Source: Pseudofrankia saprophytica
GTDB lineage: Bacteria > Actinomycetota > Actinomycetes > Frankiales > Frankiaceae
Length of the DNA stretch: 64,000 bases
Direction: 5' to 3'
Assembly (NCBI RefSeq): GCF_000235425.2
Contig: NZ_KI912266.1
Location: 3,923,293-3,987,292 of the forward strand
Under the pieces are notes generated by a model. It did no database searches. It was not told the origin of the DNA and was given only the letters and a program-made list of their open reading frames with translations. Made by a program: the position numbers and the translations under genes. Below are positions 1-9,108 of the stretch, piece by piece; positions within the stretch are counted from its first letter, which is position 1, and every line of letters starts with the position of its first letter.

Positions 1-48
1 GGGACGACCGGCACCGCCCGGGTCCCCGACGCCGCTGGCACACCGCTG

Positions 49-813
49 GTGCTCGAGATCACCGGCGTGCGCGCGGGCTACGGCGCCGTGGAGGTGCTGC
101 ACGGCGTCGACCTGGCCCTGCGCGCCGGCGAGGCGCTCGCGCTCATCGGCGCGAACGGTGCCGGCAAGACGACGCTCTGCTCGGTCGTCACTGGCGGCCT
201 GCCGGTGACCAAGGGGGTGATCCGGCTCGGAGGCACGGACGTGACGGCGTTGCCGCCGCACCGGCGGGTCCGGCACGGCGCTTTCCTCATCCCCGAGGGA
301 CGGGGCATCTTCCCTGCTCTGACGGTGGACGAGAACCTCTCGCTGTGGCTGCCGGGCGAGCCGGACCGGGATGCCGCCTACCGCCGGTTCCCGGTGCTCG
401 GTGAGCGTCGCGGCCAGCTCGCCGGGTCGCTGTCCGGCGGCGAGCAGCAGATGCTGGCGCTCGCGCCGGCGCTGGTCAAGCCGCCGGACCTGCTGATCGT
501 CGACGAGCCGTCGCTCGGCCTCGCCCCGCTGATCGTCGCCGAGGTGTACGCGGCGCTGCAGGAGCTGCGCGCGGCCGGCACGGCGATCCTGCTGGTCGAG
601 GAGAAGGCCCACGACGTCGTCGCGCTCGCCGACCGGATCGTCTTCATGGCCGCCGGCCGGGTGTCCTGGGAGCGGCCGACCGACCAGGTCGACTCGGACC
701 TGCTGGTCCAGTCGTACCTCGGCATCAGCGACGTCTCCGCCGAGCCCGCCGAGCCCGCCGAGCGCCCCGGGGCCGCGAGCGCGATGCCCCAGACCGCCAC
801 CCCCCTTGCCTAG
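49..813 (+). CDS. LivF-type branched-chain amino acid ABC transporter ATPase
   Basis: This is a soluble ATPase subunit of a high-affinity amino-acid or acyl/aromatic-substrate uptake ABC transporter of the LivF family. The sequence shows Walker A GANGAGKTT near residues 34-42, the signature LSGGEQQ near 128-134, Walker B LLIVDEPSLGLAP just after it, and the typical LivF opening with an early YG and a hydrophobic patch. Its length of 254 aa fits LivF with a short Pro/Ala-rich C-terminal tail. The frame is open back to base 1, so the true start may lie outside the window; GTG at 49 is the first candidate inside. The catabolic genes downstream suggest it imports their substrate, which is an inference. 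Confidence 0.85.
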   Translation: MLEITGVRAGYGAVEVLHGVDLALRAGEALALIGANGAGKTTLCSVVTGGLPVTKGVIRLGGTDVTALPPHRRVRHGAFLIPEGRGIFPALTVDENLSLWLPGEPDRDAAYRRFPVLGERRGQLAGSLSGGEQQMLALAPALVKPPDLLIVDEPSLGLAPLIVAEVYAALQELRAAGTAILLVEEKAHDVVALADRIVFMAAGRVSWERPTDQVDSDLLVQSYLGISDVSAEPAEPAERPGAASAMPQTATPLA

Positions 814-844
814 TACCCACCGCGTAGACCATGAGGGAGTAACC

Positions 845-1780
845 ATGAAAGCCGTACGTGCCGCGGAAGGCGGCGTCCAGGTCGTCGATCTTCCCGAGCC
901 GCCCGGTACCGGCGAACTCCTCCAGATGCGCTCGACGAGCATCTGCAGCTCGGATCTGCTCTACATCTCCTACGGCTGCCGCTTCATCCTCGGCCACGAG
1001 CTGGCCGGCGTCGGCGAGGACGGCGGCGGGTACATCGTCGAGGCGATCTACGGCTGCGGCGAGTGTGCCCAGTGCCAGAGCGGGCAGTTCAACCGCTGCC
1101 CGACGCACGGCGAGCACTCGCTCGGGTTCAGCGCCGACGGCGGCATGGCGGAGCAGTTCCGCGCGCCCGCCCACCGGCTGGTCCCGCTGCCCAACGGCCT
1201 CGACCTGCGCGACGCGGCCCTCGCCGAACCCGCCGCGGTCTCCTGGCACGCGTTACGGCTGGCCGGCACCAGCGCGAACACCCGGGTCGCCGTCGTCGGC
1301 GCCGGCGGCCTCGGCCTGCTCGCCGTCGCCGGCGCGCGCCGGCAGGGCGCCGAGGACGTCGCGATCGAGGCGCGGTACCCGCACCAGATCGAGGCCGCCG
1401 AACGGCTCGGCGCGAAGATCGGCGTCGAGGGCCAGTACGACGTGGTGGTCGAGGCGGCCGGGAACCCGGCCGCCCTCTCCCAGGCGATCGATCTCGTCGC
1501 GCCCGGCGGCACGATCGTCGTCGTCGGGGTCTACATGGGCCCGATCGAGGTCAACTGGCTGCCGCTGTTCCTCCGCGAGGCGCGGCTGCTGCCGTCGGTC
1601 GGCTATTGCCACCACGGCTCCGGGCGGGAGATGGCGGACGCCGCGGCCATGCTCGCCGATGACCCCGAGATCGTCCAGACACTCGTCACGCACCGCTTCC
1701 CGATCGAGGACGCCGAGGAGGCCTTCCGGGTCGCGGGCGACAAGAAGTCGGGCGCCATCCGCGTCATGCTCGAACCGTAG
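845..1780 (+). CDS. Zinc-dependent alcohol dehydrogenase (MDR family)
   Basis: An NAD(P)-dependent medium-chain dehydrogenase that would oxidise an alcohol or polyol. Visible features are the catalytic-zinc cysteine in ICSSD, the GHE pair, a structural-zinc lobe with four cysteines (GCGECAQCQSGQFNRC), and the Rossmann motif GAGGLG. The ATG at 845 is chosen because GAGGGAG at 833-839 sits five bases upstream; an earlier in-frame codon at 806 would overlap the preceding stop. At 311 aa it is shorter than the usual 340-350 aa because loops after the zinc lobe are trimmed. It follows the LivF-type gene by 31 bases. A distant functional counterpart lies at 59538-60590. Confidence 0.85.
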   Translation: MKAVRAAEGGVQVVDLPEPPGTGELLQMRSTSICSSDLLYISYGCRFILGHELAGVGEDGGGYIVEAIYGCGECAQCQSGQFNRCPTHGEHSLGFSADGGMAEQFRAPAHRLVPLPNGLDLRDAALAEPAAVSWHALRLAGTSANTRVAVVGAGGLGLLAVAGARRQGAEDVAIEARYPHQIEAAERLGAKIGVEGQYDVVVEAAGNPAALSQAIDLVAPGGTIVVVGVYMGPIEVNWLPLFLREARLLPSVGYCHHGSGREMADAAAMLADDPEIVQTLVTHRFPIEDAEEAFRVAGDKKSGAIRVMLEP

Positions 1781-1806
1781 GAAGCGCCGAGGAGGGTGGC
1801 ACGGCG

Positions 1807-2349
1807 GTGATGCACCTGCGTCGGATCCGGCGCGAGCGCGGGCGAGCCCTCCGGGGCGTGGACCAGCGGCTCGACGAGCTGGAAGGCCGGCTGCGCGCGG
1901 CGGAGGACCAGCTGGACATCCTCCGCCTGCTCAACCGTTACGGCCCGCTGGTCGACAGCGGGTCGGCGGCCGAGGCGGCCGACCTGTGGGTCGCCGGCGG
2001 CGGCTATGACTTCACCGGCGTGACCGGCGACGGCACCCGCGTCGAGGCGCCGCGTGGACTGGCCGCCCTGTACGAGGGCGACGTGCACGCGGGCCTGGTC
2101 GCCGCGGGCGTCGCTCACCTCACGGCCACACCCCACATCGCCCTTCACGGTGAGACGGCCGAAGCCGTCGGCTACTCCCTCGTGATCCGCAAGGAGGACG
2201 ACCGCTGGTTCGTCTGGCGAGCCGCCATCAACCACTGGGCACTGGCACGCACGGCCGACGGCTGGCGAATCACGGAGCGCTACAACCGTGTGCTCGACGG
2301 ATCCGCCGAATCGCGCGCCACCATGCGCCGAATCCTCGCCAGCCCGTAG
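1807..2349 (+). CDS. SnoaL-like (NTF2 fold) protein
   Basis: A small protein of the SnoaL-like/NTF2-fold type, a fold used for cyclases, dehydratases and accessory proteins in aromatic or steroid catabolism. An N-terminal charged helix (about residues 1-40) leads into a motif with LLNRYGPLVDSG, a pattern common in ring-hydroxylating-dioxygenase-type small subunits and SnoaL_4 proteins. The C-terminal half carries the expected beta strands ending in W-RITERYNRVLDG. AGGAGG at 1790-1795 supports GTG 1807 or ATG 1810. It lies between the dehydrogenase and the extradiol dioxygenase, so it probably works on the same pathway intermediate. The reaction cannot be read from the sequence. Confidence 0.75.
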   Translation: MMHLRRIRRERGRALRGVDQRLDELEGRLRAAEDQLDILRLLNRYGPLVDSGSAAEAADLWVAGGGYDFTGVTGDGTRVEAPRGLAALYEGDVHAGLVAAGVAHLTATPHIALHGETAEAVGYSLVIRKEDDRWFVWRAAINHWALARTADGWRITERYNRVLDGSAESRATMRRILASP

Positions 2350-2380
2350 AGCACGCTCCGCCGCGCAATCGGAGGTTGCG

Positions 2381-3331
2381 ATGCCTTTGGCTCTTTGCTG
2401 CATGTCCCATAGCCCGCTACTCGATATAACCGAACAACGCCCGGAGCTGGAGACGGACGTTCGGGCGGCGCTGTCCGCCGCCCGCGCGTTCGCCGAGGAT
2501 TTCGCTCCCGATATCGTCGTCGCCTTCGTCCCCGATCACTTCAATGGTTTCTTCTATCGCCTTATGCCGCCGTTCTGCCTCGGGCTGGCGGCCACGACGG
2601 TGGGGGACTACGCCAGCCTGGCGGGCACCCTGCATGTGCCGACCGGCCTCGCGTGGGCGTGCGCGCAGGCGGTGCTCGCGGACGGAGTCGACCTGTCGAT
2701 CTCCCACCGGATGGAGCTCGACCACTCCACCGCGCAGCCGCTGCGCGAACTGTTCGGGGGGCTCGACACCCGGCCGGTGATCCCGGTGTTCGTCAACTCG
2801 GCCGCCGCCCCGCTCGGACCGTTGTCACGAACCCGCCAGCTCGGGGCCGCCATCGGACGGTTCTTCGCGGGACGTGACGAGCGGGTGCTGCTGGTCGGCT
2901 CCGGTGGGCTTTCGCACGACCCACCGATGCCCACCCTCGACAGCGCGCCCCCGGCCGTGGCCGAGCGCCTCGTGTCCGGTCGTCCCCTGACGCCCGAGGA
3001 GGCGGAGCGCAAGCACGCGGGAGCCGTCGCCGAAGGTCTGCGCCTCGCCGACGGCTCCAGTGAGCGCCGGCCGCTGAGTCCCGAATGGGACACCGAGTTC
3101 CTCTCCCTGGTCACCAGCGGCGCGTTCACCGAGCTGGACGGGTGGAGCAACGACGAGGTCGGTCGGCATGGAGGCGGCGCGCACGAGATCCGGACCTGGA
3201 TCGCCGCGTACTCCGCGCTCGACGCGGTGGGTCCCTACGAGGTGACCTATCGCTACTACCGCCCGATTCCCGAGTACATCGCCGGCTTCGCCGTCACCAC
3301 GGCTCGGCCCGGCGGCACCGGACATCCATGA
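2381..3331 (+). CDS. Class III extradiol ring-cleavage dioxygenase (MhpB-like)
   Basis: An iron-dependent extradiol dioxygenase of the LigB superfamily that resembles 2,3-dihydroxyphenylpropionate 1,2-dioxygenase. The opening MPLALCCMSHSPLL, the VPDHFNGFFYRL segment and the GSGGLSHDPP segment supply the conserved histidines of the active site. The 316 aa length matches MhpB (about 314 aa). ATG 2381 is chosen because GGAGG at 2371-2375 is five bases upstream; an in-frame codon at 2288 would lie inside the previous gene. Its place between a SnoaL-like protein and an acyl-CoA dehydrogenase points to catabolism of a catechol with an acyl side chain. The exact substrate is unknown. Confidence 0.85.
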   Translation: MPLALCCMSHSPLLDITEQRPELETDVRAALSAARAFAEDFAPDIVVAFVPDHFNGFFYRLMPPFCLGLAATTVGDYASLAGTLHVPTGLAWACAQAVLADGVDLSISHRMELDHSTAQPLRELFGGLDTRPVIPVFVNSAAAPLGPLSRTRQLGAAIGRFFAGRDERVLLVGSGGLSHDPPMPTLDSAPPAVAERLVSGRPLTPEEAERKHAGAVAEGLRLADGSSERRPLSPEWDTEFLSLVTSGAFTELDGWSNDEVGRHGGGAHEIRTWIAAYSALDAVGPYEVTYRYYRPIPEYIAGFAVTTARPGGTGHP

Positions 3332-3408
3332 CCGGGACGTCATCCGTGCCCGGCGACACCGGCCGGCGTCGGTGACCGACCTGCCGCGAGTAGAAGGGCT
3401 GAGGACCT

Positions 3409-4710
3409 GTGGGCTGGGATTTCGAAACAGACCCGGAGTACCAGAAGAAGCTGGACTGGGTCGACGAGTTCGTCCGGGAGGAGGTGGAACCGCTCGACCA
3501 CATCTTTCCGCACCAGCAGTTCGACCCGATGACGGACGAGATGCGCCGGGTGATCAACCCGTTGAAGGAGGAGGTTCGGCGCCAGGGGCTGTGGGCCACC
3601 CATCTTGCACCCGAACTGGGCGGCCAGGGCTTCGGCCAGCTGAAGCTGGCGCTGCTCAACGAGATCCTGGGCCGCACCCTGTGGGCATCGGTCGTCTTCG
3701 GCACCCAGGCACCCGACACCGGTAACGCGGAGATCATCGCTCACTACGGCACGCAGGCGCAGAAGGACAAATATCTGCAACCCCTGCTGGACGGCGAGTG
3801 CTTCTCCAGCTACTCGATGACCGAGCCGCACGGTGGCTCGGATCCGACCCAGTTCACCTGCCGCGCCGTCAAGGAGGGCGACGAGTGGGTCATCAACGGC
3901 TGGAAGTACTTCTCGTCCAACGCCAAGACGGCGTCGTTCCTGATCGTCATGGTGGTGACGAACCCGGACGTGAGCGCCTACCGGGGGATGTCGATGTTCC
4001 TCGTCCCCACGGACACCCCCGGCGTCAACATTGTGCGTAACGTCGGCCTCTTCGGCGAGCCGATGAACGAGGGTTATCACGCGCTGATCCACTACGAGGA
4101 CGTGCGCGTGCCGGCGGACGCCCTCCTCGGCGAGGAGGGCCAGGCGTTCGCGGTCGCGCAGACCCGGCTCGGCGGTGGCCGGATCCACCACGCGATGCGC
4201 ACGATCGGCCTGGCGAACAAGGCGCTCGACATGATGTGCGAGCGGGCGCTCAGCCGAACGACCCAGGGTGGCCTGCTGGCGGACAAGCAACTGGTCCAGG
4301 GCTTCATCGCCGACTCGTACGCCCAGCTCGCCCAGTTTCGGCTGTTCGTGCTGTACACGGCCTGGGAGATCGACCGGTACAACGACTACAACCGGGTACG
4401 GAAGGACATCGCCACGGCGAAGTTCGTCATGCCCGCGGTGCTGCACGACATCGCGTGGCGGGCGATGCAGGTGCACGGGGCGCTCGGCACGACCAACGAG
4501 ATGCCGCTGTTCCAGTACGTCCACCTCGCCGCCGTGCTGGGCCTGGCCGACGGCCCGACCGAGGTGCACAAGGTGACCGTCGCGCGCCAGGTACTCCGCG
4601 ACCACACCCCGGCCGCCGGCATGTGGCCCAGCGAGTGGATCCCCGGGAAGACGGAGGAGGCGCAGCGGAAGTTCGCCAGCGTGCTCGACCTGGAGATCGG
4701 GAACCTGTGA
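3409..4710 (+). CDS. Acyl-CoA dehydrogenase
   Basis: A FAD flavoprotein that introduces an alpha-beta double bond into an acyl-CoA. It has the family signature in YSMTEPHGGSDPTQFTCRA, the following W-INGWKYFSSNA strand, and the C-terminal helix bundle with MQVHGALGTTNEMPL. In the position of the usual catalytic Glu before G-(T/P) the sequence reads ADGPTEVH, so the general base appears to be Asp, as in ACAD10/11-like members. Length (433 aa) is normal for that branch. GTG 3409 is preceded by GAGG at 3401-3404. It would process the side chain of the compound attacked by the upstream dioxygenase; this role is inferred. Confidence 0.88.
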   Translation: MGWDFETDPEYQKKLDWVDEFVREEVEPLDHIFPHQQFDPMTDEMRRVINPLKEEVRRQGLWATHLAPELGGQGFGQLKLALLNEILGRTLWASVVFGTQAPDTGNAEIIAHYGTQAQKDKYLQPLLDGECFSSYSMTEPHGGSDPTQFTCRAVKEGDEWVINGWKYFSSNAKTASFLIVMVVTNPDVSAYRGMSMFLVPTDTPGVNIVRNVGLFGEPMNEGYHALIHYEDVRVPADALLGEEGQAFAVAQTRLGGGRIHHAMRTIGLANKALDMMCERALSRTTQGGLLADKQLVQGFIADSYAQLAQFRLFVLYTAWEIDRYNDYNRVRKDIATAKFVMPAVLHDIAWRAMQVHGALGTTNEMPLFQYVHLAAVLGLADGPTEVHKVTVARQVLRDHTPAAGMWPSEWIPGKTEEAQRKFASVLDLEIGNL

Positions 4711-4789
4711 CAGCCCCGGGCCCGTGTGAGCGCAACGGGCTCGTGCCCATGACATTTCTATCTATTCTATCTATGAGCGGAGGCTCGGC

Positions 4790-6073
4790 ATGAAAGCGGA
4801 AGACCTCATCCTGATCAGCGTCGACGACCATCTTGTCGAACCGCCGGACATGTTCGAGGGGCGCCTGCCGGCGAGGTTCACCGACGCGGGGCCGAAGGTC
4901 CTCCGTCGTGAGGACGGCTCGGATGTGTGGACGTTCAACGGTTCGGTCATCCCGAACGTGGGTCTGAACGCGGTGGCGGGGCGGCCGAAGGAGGAGTACG
5001 GCGTCGAGCCGACCGCCTTCGACGAGATGCGCCCTGGCTGTTACGACATCCACGAGCGGGTCAAGGACATGTCCGCGGGCGGGGTGCTGGGCTCGATGTG
5101 CTTCCCGTCGTTCCCGGGTTTCTCCGCTCGGCTGTTCGCGGCCGCGGACGACAAGGACCTGGCGCTGAGCGTCGTCCAGGCGTACAACGACTGGCATATC
5201 GACGAGTGGTGCGGCGCCTACCCCGGCCGGTTCATCCCGATGGGCCTGCCGGTGCTGTGGGACCCGCAGCTGGCCGCGGCGGAGGTCCACCGGCTCGCGG
5301 CGAAGGGCTGCCATTCGATCACCTTCACCGAGAACCCGGCGACCCTGGGCTACCCGAGCTTCCACGACGCGCACTGGGATCCGCTGTGGAGGGCGCTGGT
5401 CGAGACCGACACGGTGCTCTCGATCCACCTCGGCTCGTCGGGCAAGCTCACGTTCACCGCGCCCGACGCCCCGATGGACGTCCTGATCACCCTGCAGCCG
5501 ATGAACATCTGCAGTGCGGCGGCTGACCTGCTCTGGTCGCGGGTGCTCAAGGAGTTCCCGACGATCAAGATCGCGCTGTCCGAGGGTGGGACCGGGTGGA
5601 TCCCGTACTTCCTGGAGCGCCTGGACCGGACCTACGACATGCACCACCTGTGGACCGGTCAGAACTTCGGCGGGAAGCTGCCGAGCGAGGTGTTCCGGGA
5701 GCATTTCCTGACGTGTTTCATCGAGGACCCGGTCGGTGTGGAGCTGCGCCACAAGATCGGTATCGACAACATCGCGTGGGAGTGCGACTACCCGCACTCG
5801 GACTCCAGCTGGCCGTGGCCGGGCGAGGAGCTGCTCAGGTCCGCGGTCGGGGTGCCGGCTGAGGACGTCAACAAGATGTCGTACGAGAACGCGATGCGCT
5901 GGTACTCGTTCGACCCGTTCGCGCACCGGCCGAAGGAGAAGAGCACCGTCGGGGCGCTGCGCGCCGAGGTCGCCGGCCACGACGTGGAGATCCGCCCGTT
6001 CGACAAGGGCCGCTTCGAGATCAAGCACGACGGCATCTCGCTCAGTGAGATGGCCGAGAGGTCCAACGCCTGA
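4790..6073 (+). CDS. Amidohydrolase (ACMSD-like metal-dependent hydrolase)
   Basis: A TIM-barrel amidohydrolase_2 protein. The N-terminal LISVDDHLVEPPD replaces the classical HxH metal pair with a DDH motif; other conserved pieces are SIHLG, LSEGGTGWIP and the C-terminal metal-binding WECDYPHSDSSWP. The 427 aa length is typical of this actinobacterial subgroup, found in catabolic clusters where it may be a hydrolase or decarboxylase. GGAGG at 4779-4783 sets the ATG start. The 32-base overlap with the convergent GGDEF gene is at the tail ends only. A clear paralogue lies at 60689-61954, with segments such as YNDW-IDEWCG-YPGRFIP shared almost exactly. Confidence 0.85.
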   Translation: MKAEDLILISVDDHLVEPPDMFEGRLPARFTDAGPKVLRREDGSDVWTFNGSVIPNVGLNAVAGRPKEEYGVEPTAFDEMRPGCYDIHERVKDMSAGGVLGSMCFPSFPGFSARLFAAADDKDLALSVVQAYNDWHIDEWCGAYPGRFIPMGLPVLWDPQLAAAEVHRLAAKGCHSITFTENPATLGYPSFHDAHWDPLWRALVETDTVLSIHLGSSGKLTFTAPDAPMDVLITLQPMNICSAAADLLWSRVLKEFPTIKIALSEGGTGWIPYFLERLDRTYDMHHLWTGQNFGGKLPSEVFREHFLTCFIEDPVGVELRHKIGIDNIAWECDYPHSDSSWPWPGEELLRSAVGVPAEDVNKMSYENAMRWYSFDPFAHRPKEKSTVGALRAEVAGHDVEIRPFDKGRFEIKHDGISLSEMAERSNA

Positions 6074-7808
6074 CGGCGTCGTGGGCGACGCGCCGCACGA
6101 CGGTCCGGCGCGCCGCCCACCCCACGGGCGTCTCCCGGCCGTAGGCACTGGTCACCTCGACGTCGATGGCACCGTCGTGACCATCGTGGATGGTCACGAC
6201 GGTGCCATCGACGCGCTTCGCCCTGTACATGGCCAGATCCGCCTGGTGCAGCAGCATCTCCGACGCGGCGGTGGCGCCGGGCTCCGCGACGGCCAGTCCG
6301 ACGCTTCCATGCACCGAGCGCGACGCTCCGGCGAGCTCGCAGGGAGCCGCGACGGCCTCGGCGATCCGCTGGCCGAGCCTCCGTGGCTCCTCGGCGGAGC
6401 CCTCGAACAGGATCGCGAACTCGTCACCACCGAGCCGGGCGACGGTGTCCTCCCGCCGGACCGCGTGCATGAGCCGGTCCGCGGTCAGCCGCAGCAGATC
6501 GTCACCAACCGCGTGCCCGAATTCGTCGTTGACGTTCTTGAAGTTGTCCAGGTCGCAGAACAGCAGGACCAACGGCTGCGGATCGCGGTCGCGGTTTCGC
6601 CGGTCGACCGCGTGCCGCAGCCGGTCGTTGAACAGCGTCCGGTTCGCCAGCCCGGTCAGTGGGTCGTGAAATGCCTGGTACAAGAGCTGACGCTGGCTGG
6701 CCCGGTAGCCGGCCAGCAGGCTCGCGTTGTCCCATAACGTCACGACCTGTCGGGCCAACGCCAGGGCCAGCAGCCCGAGCAGCGCGAACATCTCCGCCCG
6801 CGGGATCGGGCCCGACGTCACCAGCTGCACCAGGGTGAGCAGACCGACCGCGCCCAGCGGCACATACGGCAGCGTCAGGTGCAGTACCTGCAGCAGGCCA
6901 GGTCGCTGGTGCGCCCGGTGGTCATGGTCATCCGGCTCGGCCACGGGCGGCGCCGCTGCTCGCGCCGGGGCGACCGCCGCGAGCCCGATCAGCAGCATCG
7001 CCGCGACGAACCCGGTGGAGAACGGCGGAGGAACGACCTCCCAGCGGCGAACATCGGCGGCGACATAGCTGGCCGCCACGATCGCGAGCACGACCATGCC
7101 CGCCGCGAGCAGACCGAACGCGGGCCAGAAGCGCGGCCGCCGGAACGTGCCGAGCAGGAACACCGTCACCGACAGGGTCAACGCACCCATAGAAAGCGTC
7201 GACATCGTCAGGACGGAACCCAGGCTGTACATGTCTCGCAGCAGCGCGTCCCTCAGCACCAGCTCCCAGACGAGCAGCGCCAGCGCGCCGACCACGAGCA
7301 GGCTGTCCAGCACGGTCACCGCGAGCCAGCGCCGGCTGGGTAACGGCGGATGCGGGGGACGATCGCTTGGGTACATCCCGAGCGCGCCGCGGCCGTCGGG
7401 ACCCCGGTCCAGCGGGTCCGTCGGTATCGTGAGCAGCCCGGCAAGCGCGAGCCCGTAGCAGATGAGATAGCCAAGATCGGGTGGGTGCAGCATCGGCAGG
7501 TTGGTCCCGGTAGCGGGAGCGGACCACGCGGCCGTGACCACCCCGGCCATCGCCAGGACCGCGGCCGCCCCCGTCAGCCATCGCCACCGTCGTTCGACTC
7601 CCCGGTGCCGCCAGCCTTCGACCCCGCAGCACACGGCGGCGGCCGCGGCGGCGACGCTCGCCGCGATGGGCTCTACCAAGACCATCGCCGACCTCGGCGC
7701 CGTGAGATCGACCGTCAGCGCGGCCACGAAGAAAGCGACCGCGGCGATCACCATCCGGCGGAAGGCCCGGGGGCCGGCCGACGCTGGCCGAGAGCACGAT
7801 GCAGCCAC
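6042..7808 (-). CDS. Membrane-anchored diguanylate cyclase (GGDEF)
   Basis: A predicted c-di-GMP synthase. The N-terminal 340 residues form a multi-helix membrane region with a conserved TIPTDPLD loop and a second block of helices; then HDPLTGLANRTLF starts the GGDEF domain, with RLGGDEFAILFEG as active site. An RRED sequence five residues before GGDEF is a complete RxxD inhibitory site, so product feedback is expected. A roughly 50-residue Arg-rich tail follows the domain. The start is uncertain: GTG 7808 is used, ATG 7754 is the alternative. The membrane region resembles that of the protein at 43546-45951, implying a shared sensor type that I cannot name. Confidence 0.85.
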   Translation of the reverse strand: MAASCSRPASAGPRAFRRMVIAAVAFFVAALTVDLTAPRSAMVLVEPIAASVAAAAAAVCCGVEGWRHRGVERRWRWLTGAAAVLAMAGVVTAAWSAPATGTNLPMLHPPDLGYLICYGLALAGLLTIPTDPLDRGPDGRGALGMYPSDRPPHPPLPSRRWLAVTVLDSLLVVGALALLVWELVLRDALLRDMYSLGSVLTMSTLSMGALTLSVTVFLLGTFRRPRFWPAFGLLAAGMVVLAIVAASYVAADVRRWEVVPPPFSTGFVAAMLLIGLAAVAPARAAAPPVAEPDDHDHRAHQRPGLLQVLHLTLPYVPLGAVGLLTLVQLVTSGPIPRAEMFALLGLLALALARQVVTLWDNASLLAGYRASQRQLLYQAFHDPLTGLANRTLFNDRLRHAVDRRNRDRDPQPLVLLFCDLDNFKNVNDEFGHAVGDDLLRLTADRLMHAVRREDTVARLGGDEFAILFEGSAEEPRRLGQRIAEAVAAPCELAGASRSVHGSVGLAVAEPGATAASEMLLHQADLAMYRAKRVDGTVVTIHDGHDGAIDVEVTSAYGRETPVGWAARRTVVRRVAHDAVRRWTSRPSH

Positions 7809-7991
7809 CCGGATAAATGTTCCCGCTCCGGCTCATGGTGAATCGGTCCACCGCTCAGGTGTTCCGGTGGAAGTTACCCGGAACAGGAATCTCATTTCAT
7901 GGGCGGTATTTCTGATGAAACGGGTTCCACGGCGGCCCTCATACCGGGACAGCCCGTCCTGACATGCTGGTGATGGTCGTCGGGCTGCCCG

Positions 7992-8016
7992 TCGGGTGTG
8001 GCCCGGCGACACCCGA
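7992..8016 (-). terminator. Stem-loop after the MoxR/VWA operon
   Basis: Arms TCGGGTGT (7992-7999) and ACACCCGA (8009-8016) pair perfectly around a 9-base loop directly next to the stop codon of the last operon gene. There is no U-tract, which is usual in high-GC Actinobacteria. Termination is inferred. Confidence 0.45.
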
Positions 8017-9108
8017 TCAGCCGCTCTCGCGCGCTGGCCCAGACCTGCTCGGTGGGAGGCGCACCCGGTTCCACCACAGGGACAGAGCGACGGCCGCGGC
8101 GACGAACAGGGCGCCGACGCCGGCGAACACGGCGGCGATGTCCTTGTGCCTGTGCGTGACGGTGATGTTGCTGGGGAGCGCGGTCAGCGCGTCCTGAAGC
8201 TGCCCGGCGTTCTGCGCCCGGTAGTAGCTGCCGCCGGTGGCGCCCGCGACCTGTCGCAGCGCGTCCTCGTCGATGGTCTGCGGCCTGCGGTCGCCGAACC
8301 GACCACCACCCCCGCCGCCGAAGCCCCCGCCACCACCGAAGGGGCTGTCGCCGACCTGCGAGCTGCTGCACACCATCGGCGACGGCGTCGTCGTGCCGAA
8401 ACCGATCGTGTAGACGCGCAGGCGGCGCGCCGCGGCCTCCTTCGCCGCGGTCTGCGGATCCACGCCCTGGGTGTTCGCGCCGTCGGTGAGCACGACGATG
8501 ACGTCGGCCGCGTACTGGGACCCGGTGCTGCCACCGTCGAGGTTCACCCCGGTCGGCGGGACGGCCGGGTCGACGTCGGCGATGGCGTCGATGGACGCGA
8601 GGATTCCCTGGCCGATGGCGGTGCCGCGCGACGTCGTCAGGGTCTTCAGCGCCGCCAGCAGCTTGTCGGTGTCGTCGGTCGGCGGGACGAGCAGGCCGGC
8701 GACGCCCGCGAAGGTGACCAGGCCGATGCGGGAGCCGCCCGGTTGCGCCCGGATGAAGTCGGCGGCCGCCTTCTCGGCGGCGGTGAGGCGGTTCGGGGCG
8801 ACGTCGGTGGAGCACATGGAGCCCGAGACGTCCAGCGCCAGCAGGATCGTCGTCGAGTTGGACGTGACGGGGACGGTCGCCTGCGGACGGGCCGCGCCGA
8901 GCCCGAGCGCGGCCAGCCCGACGAGCAGCAGGGCGGCGGGGACGCGCCGGCGCCACAGCGTCCGGCCCGCCACGGCGACACGGACCAGCGCGACCGACGT
9001 GACGCGCACGGCGGCGCGCCGGCGCCGCCGCCGGGCCCACCAGGCGACGGCCGGCAGCAGCGGTATGGCCAGCAGCGTCAGCAGCGCCCACGGCCAGGTG
9101 AGCGACAT
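8017..9108 (-). CDS. VWA-domain membrane protein (second of pair)
   Basis: A von Willebrand factor A protein anchored by two N-terminal helices and one C-terminal helix, the BatA/BatB-type partner of MoxR ATPases. The MIDAS begins LALDVSGSMCSTD with DxSxS intact, followed by the Thr loop region TSRGTAIGQ and the VLTDGANTQ strand. A glycine-rich insert (GGGGGFGGGGGG) lies before the last strands. The C-terminal helix is followed by a short basic tail. The ATG overlaps the TGA of the preceding gene (TGATG), so the two are translationally coupled. Expected to fold or assemble surface complexes with MoxR; the target is unknown. Confidence 0.85.
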   Translation of the reverse strand: MSLTWPWALLTLLAIPLLPAVAWWARRRRRRAAVRVTSVALVRVAVAGRTLWRRRVPAALLLVGLAALGLGAARPQATVPVTSNSTTILLALDVSGSMCSTDVAPNRLTAAEKAAADFIRAQPGGSRIGLVTFAGVAGLLVPPTDDTDKLLAALKTLTTSRGTAIGQGILASIDAIADVDPAVPPTGVNLDGGSTGSQYAADVIVVLTDGANTQGVDPQTAAKEAAARRLRVYTIGFGTTTPSPMVCSSSQVGDSPFGGGGGFGGGGGGRFGDRRPQTIDEDALRQVAGATGGSYYRAQNAGQLQDALTALPSNITVTHRHKDIAAVFAGVGALFVAAAVALSLWWNRVRLPPSRSGPARESG

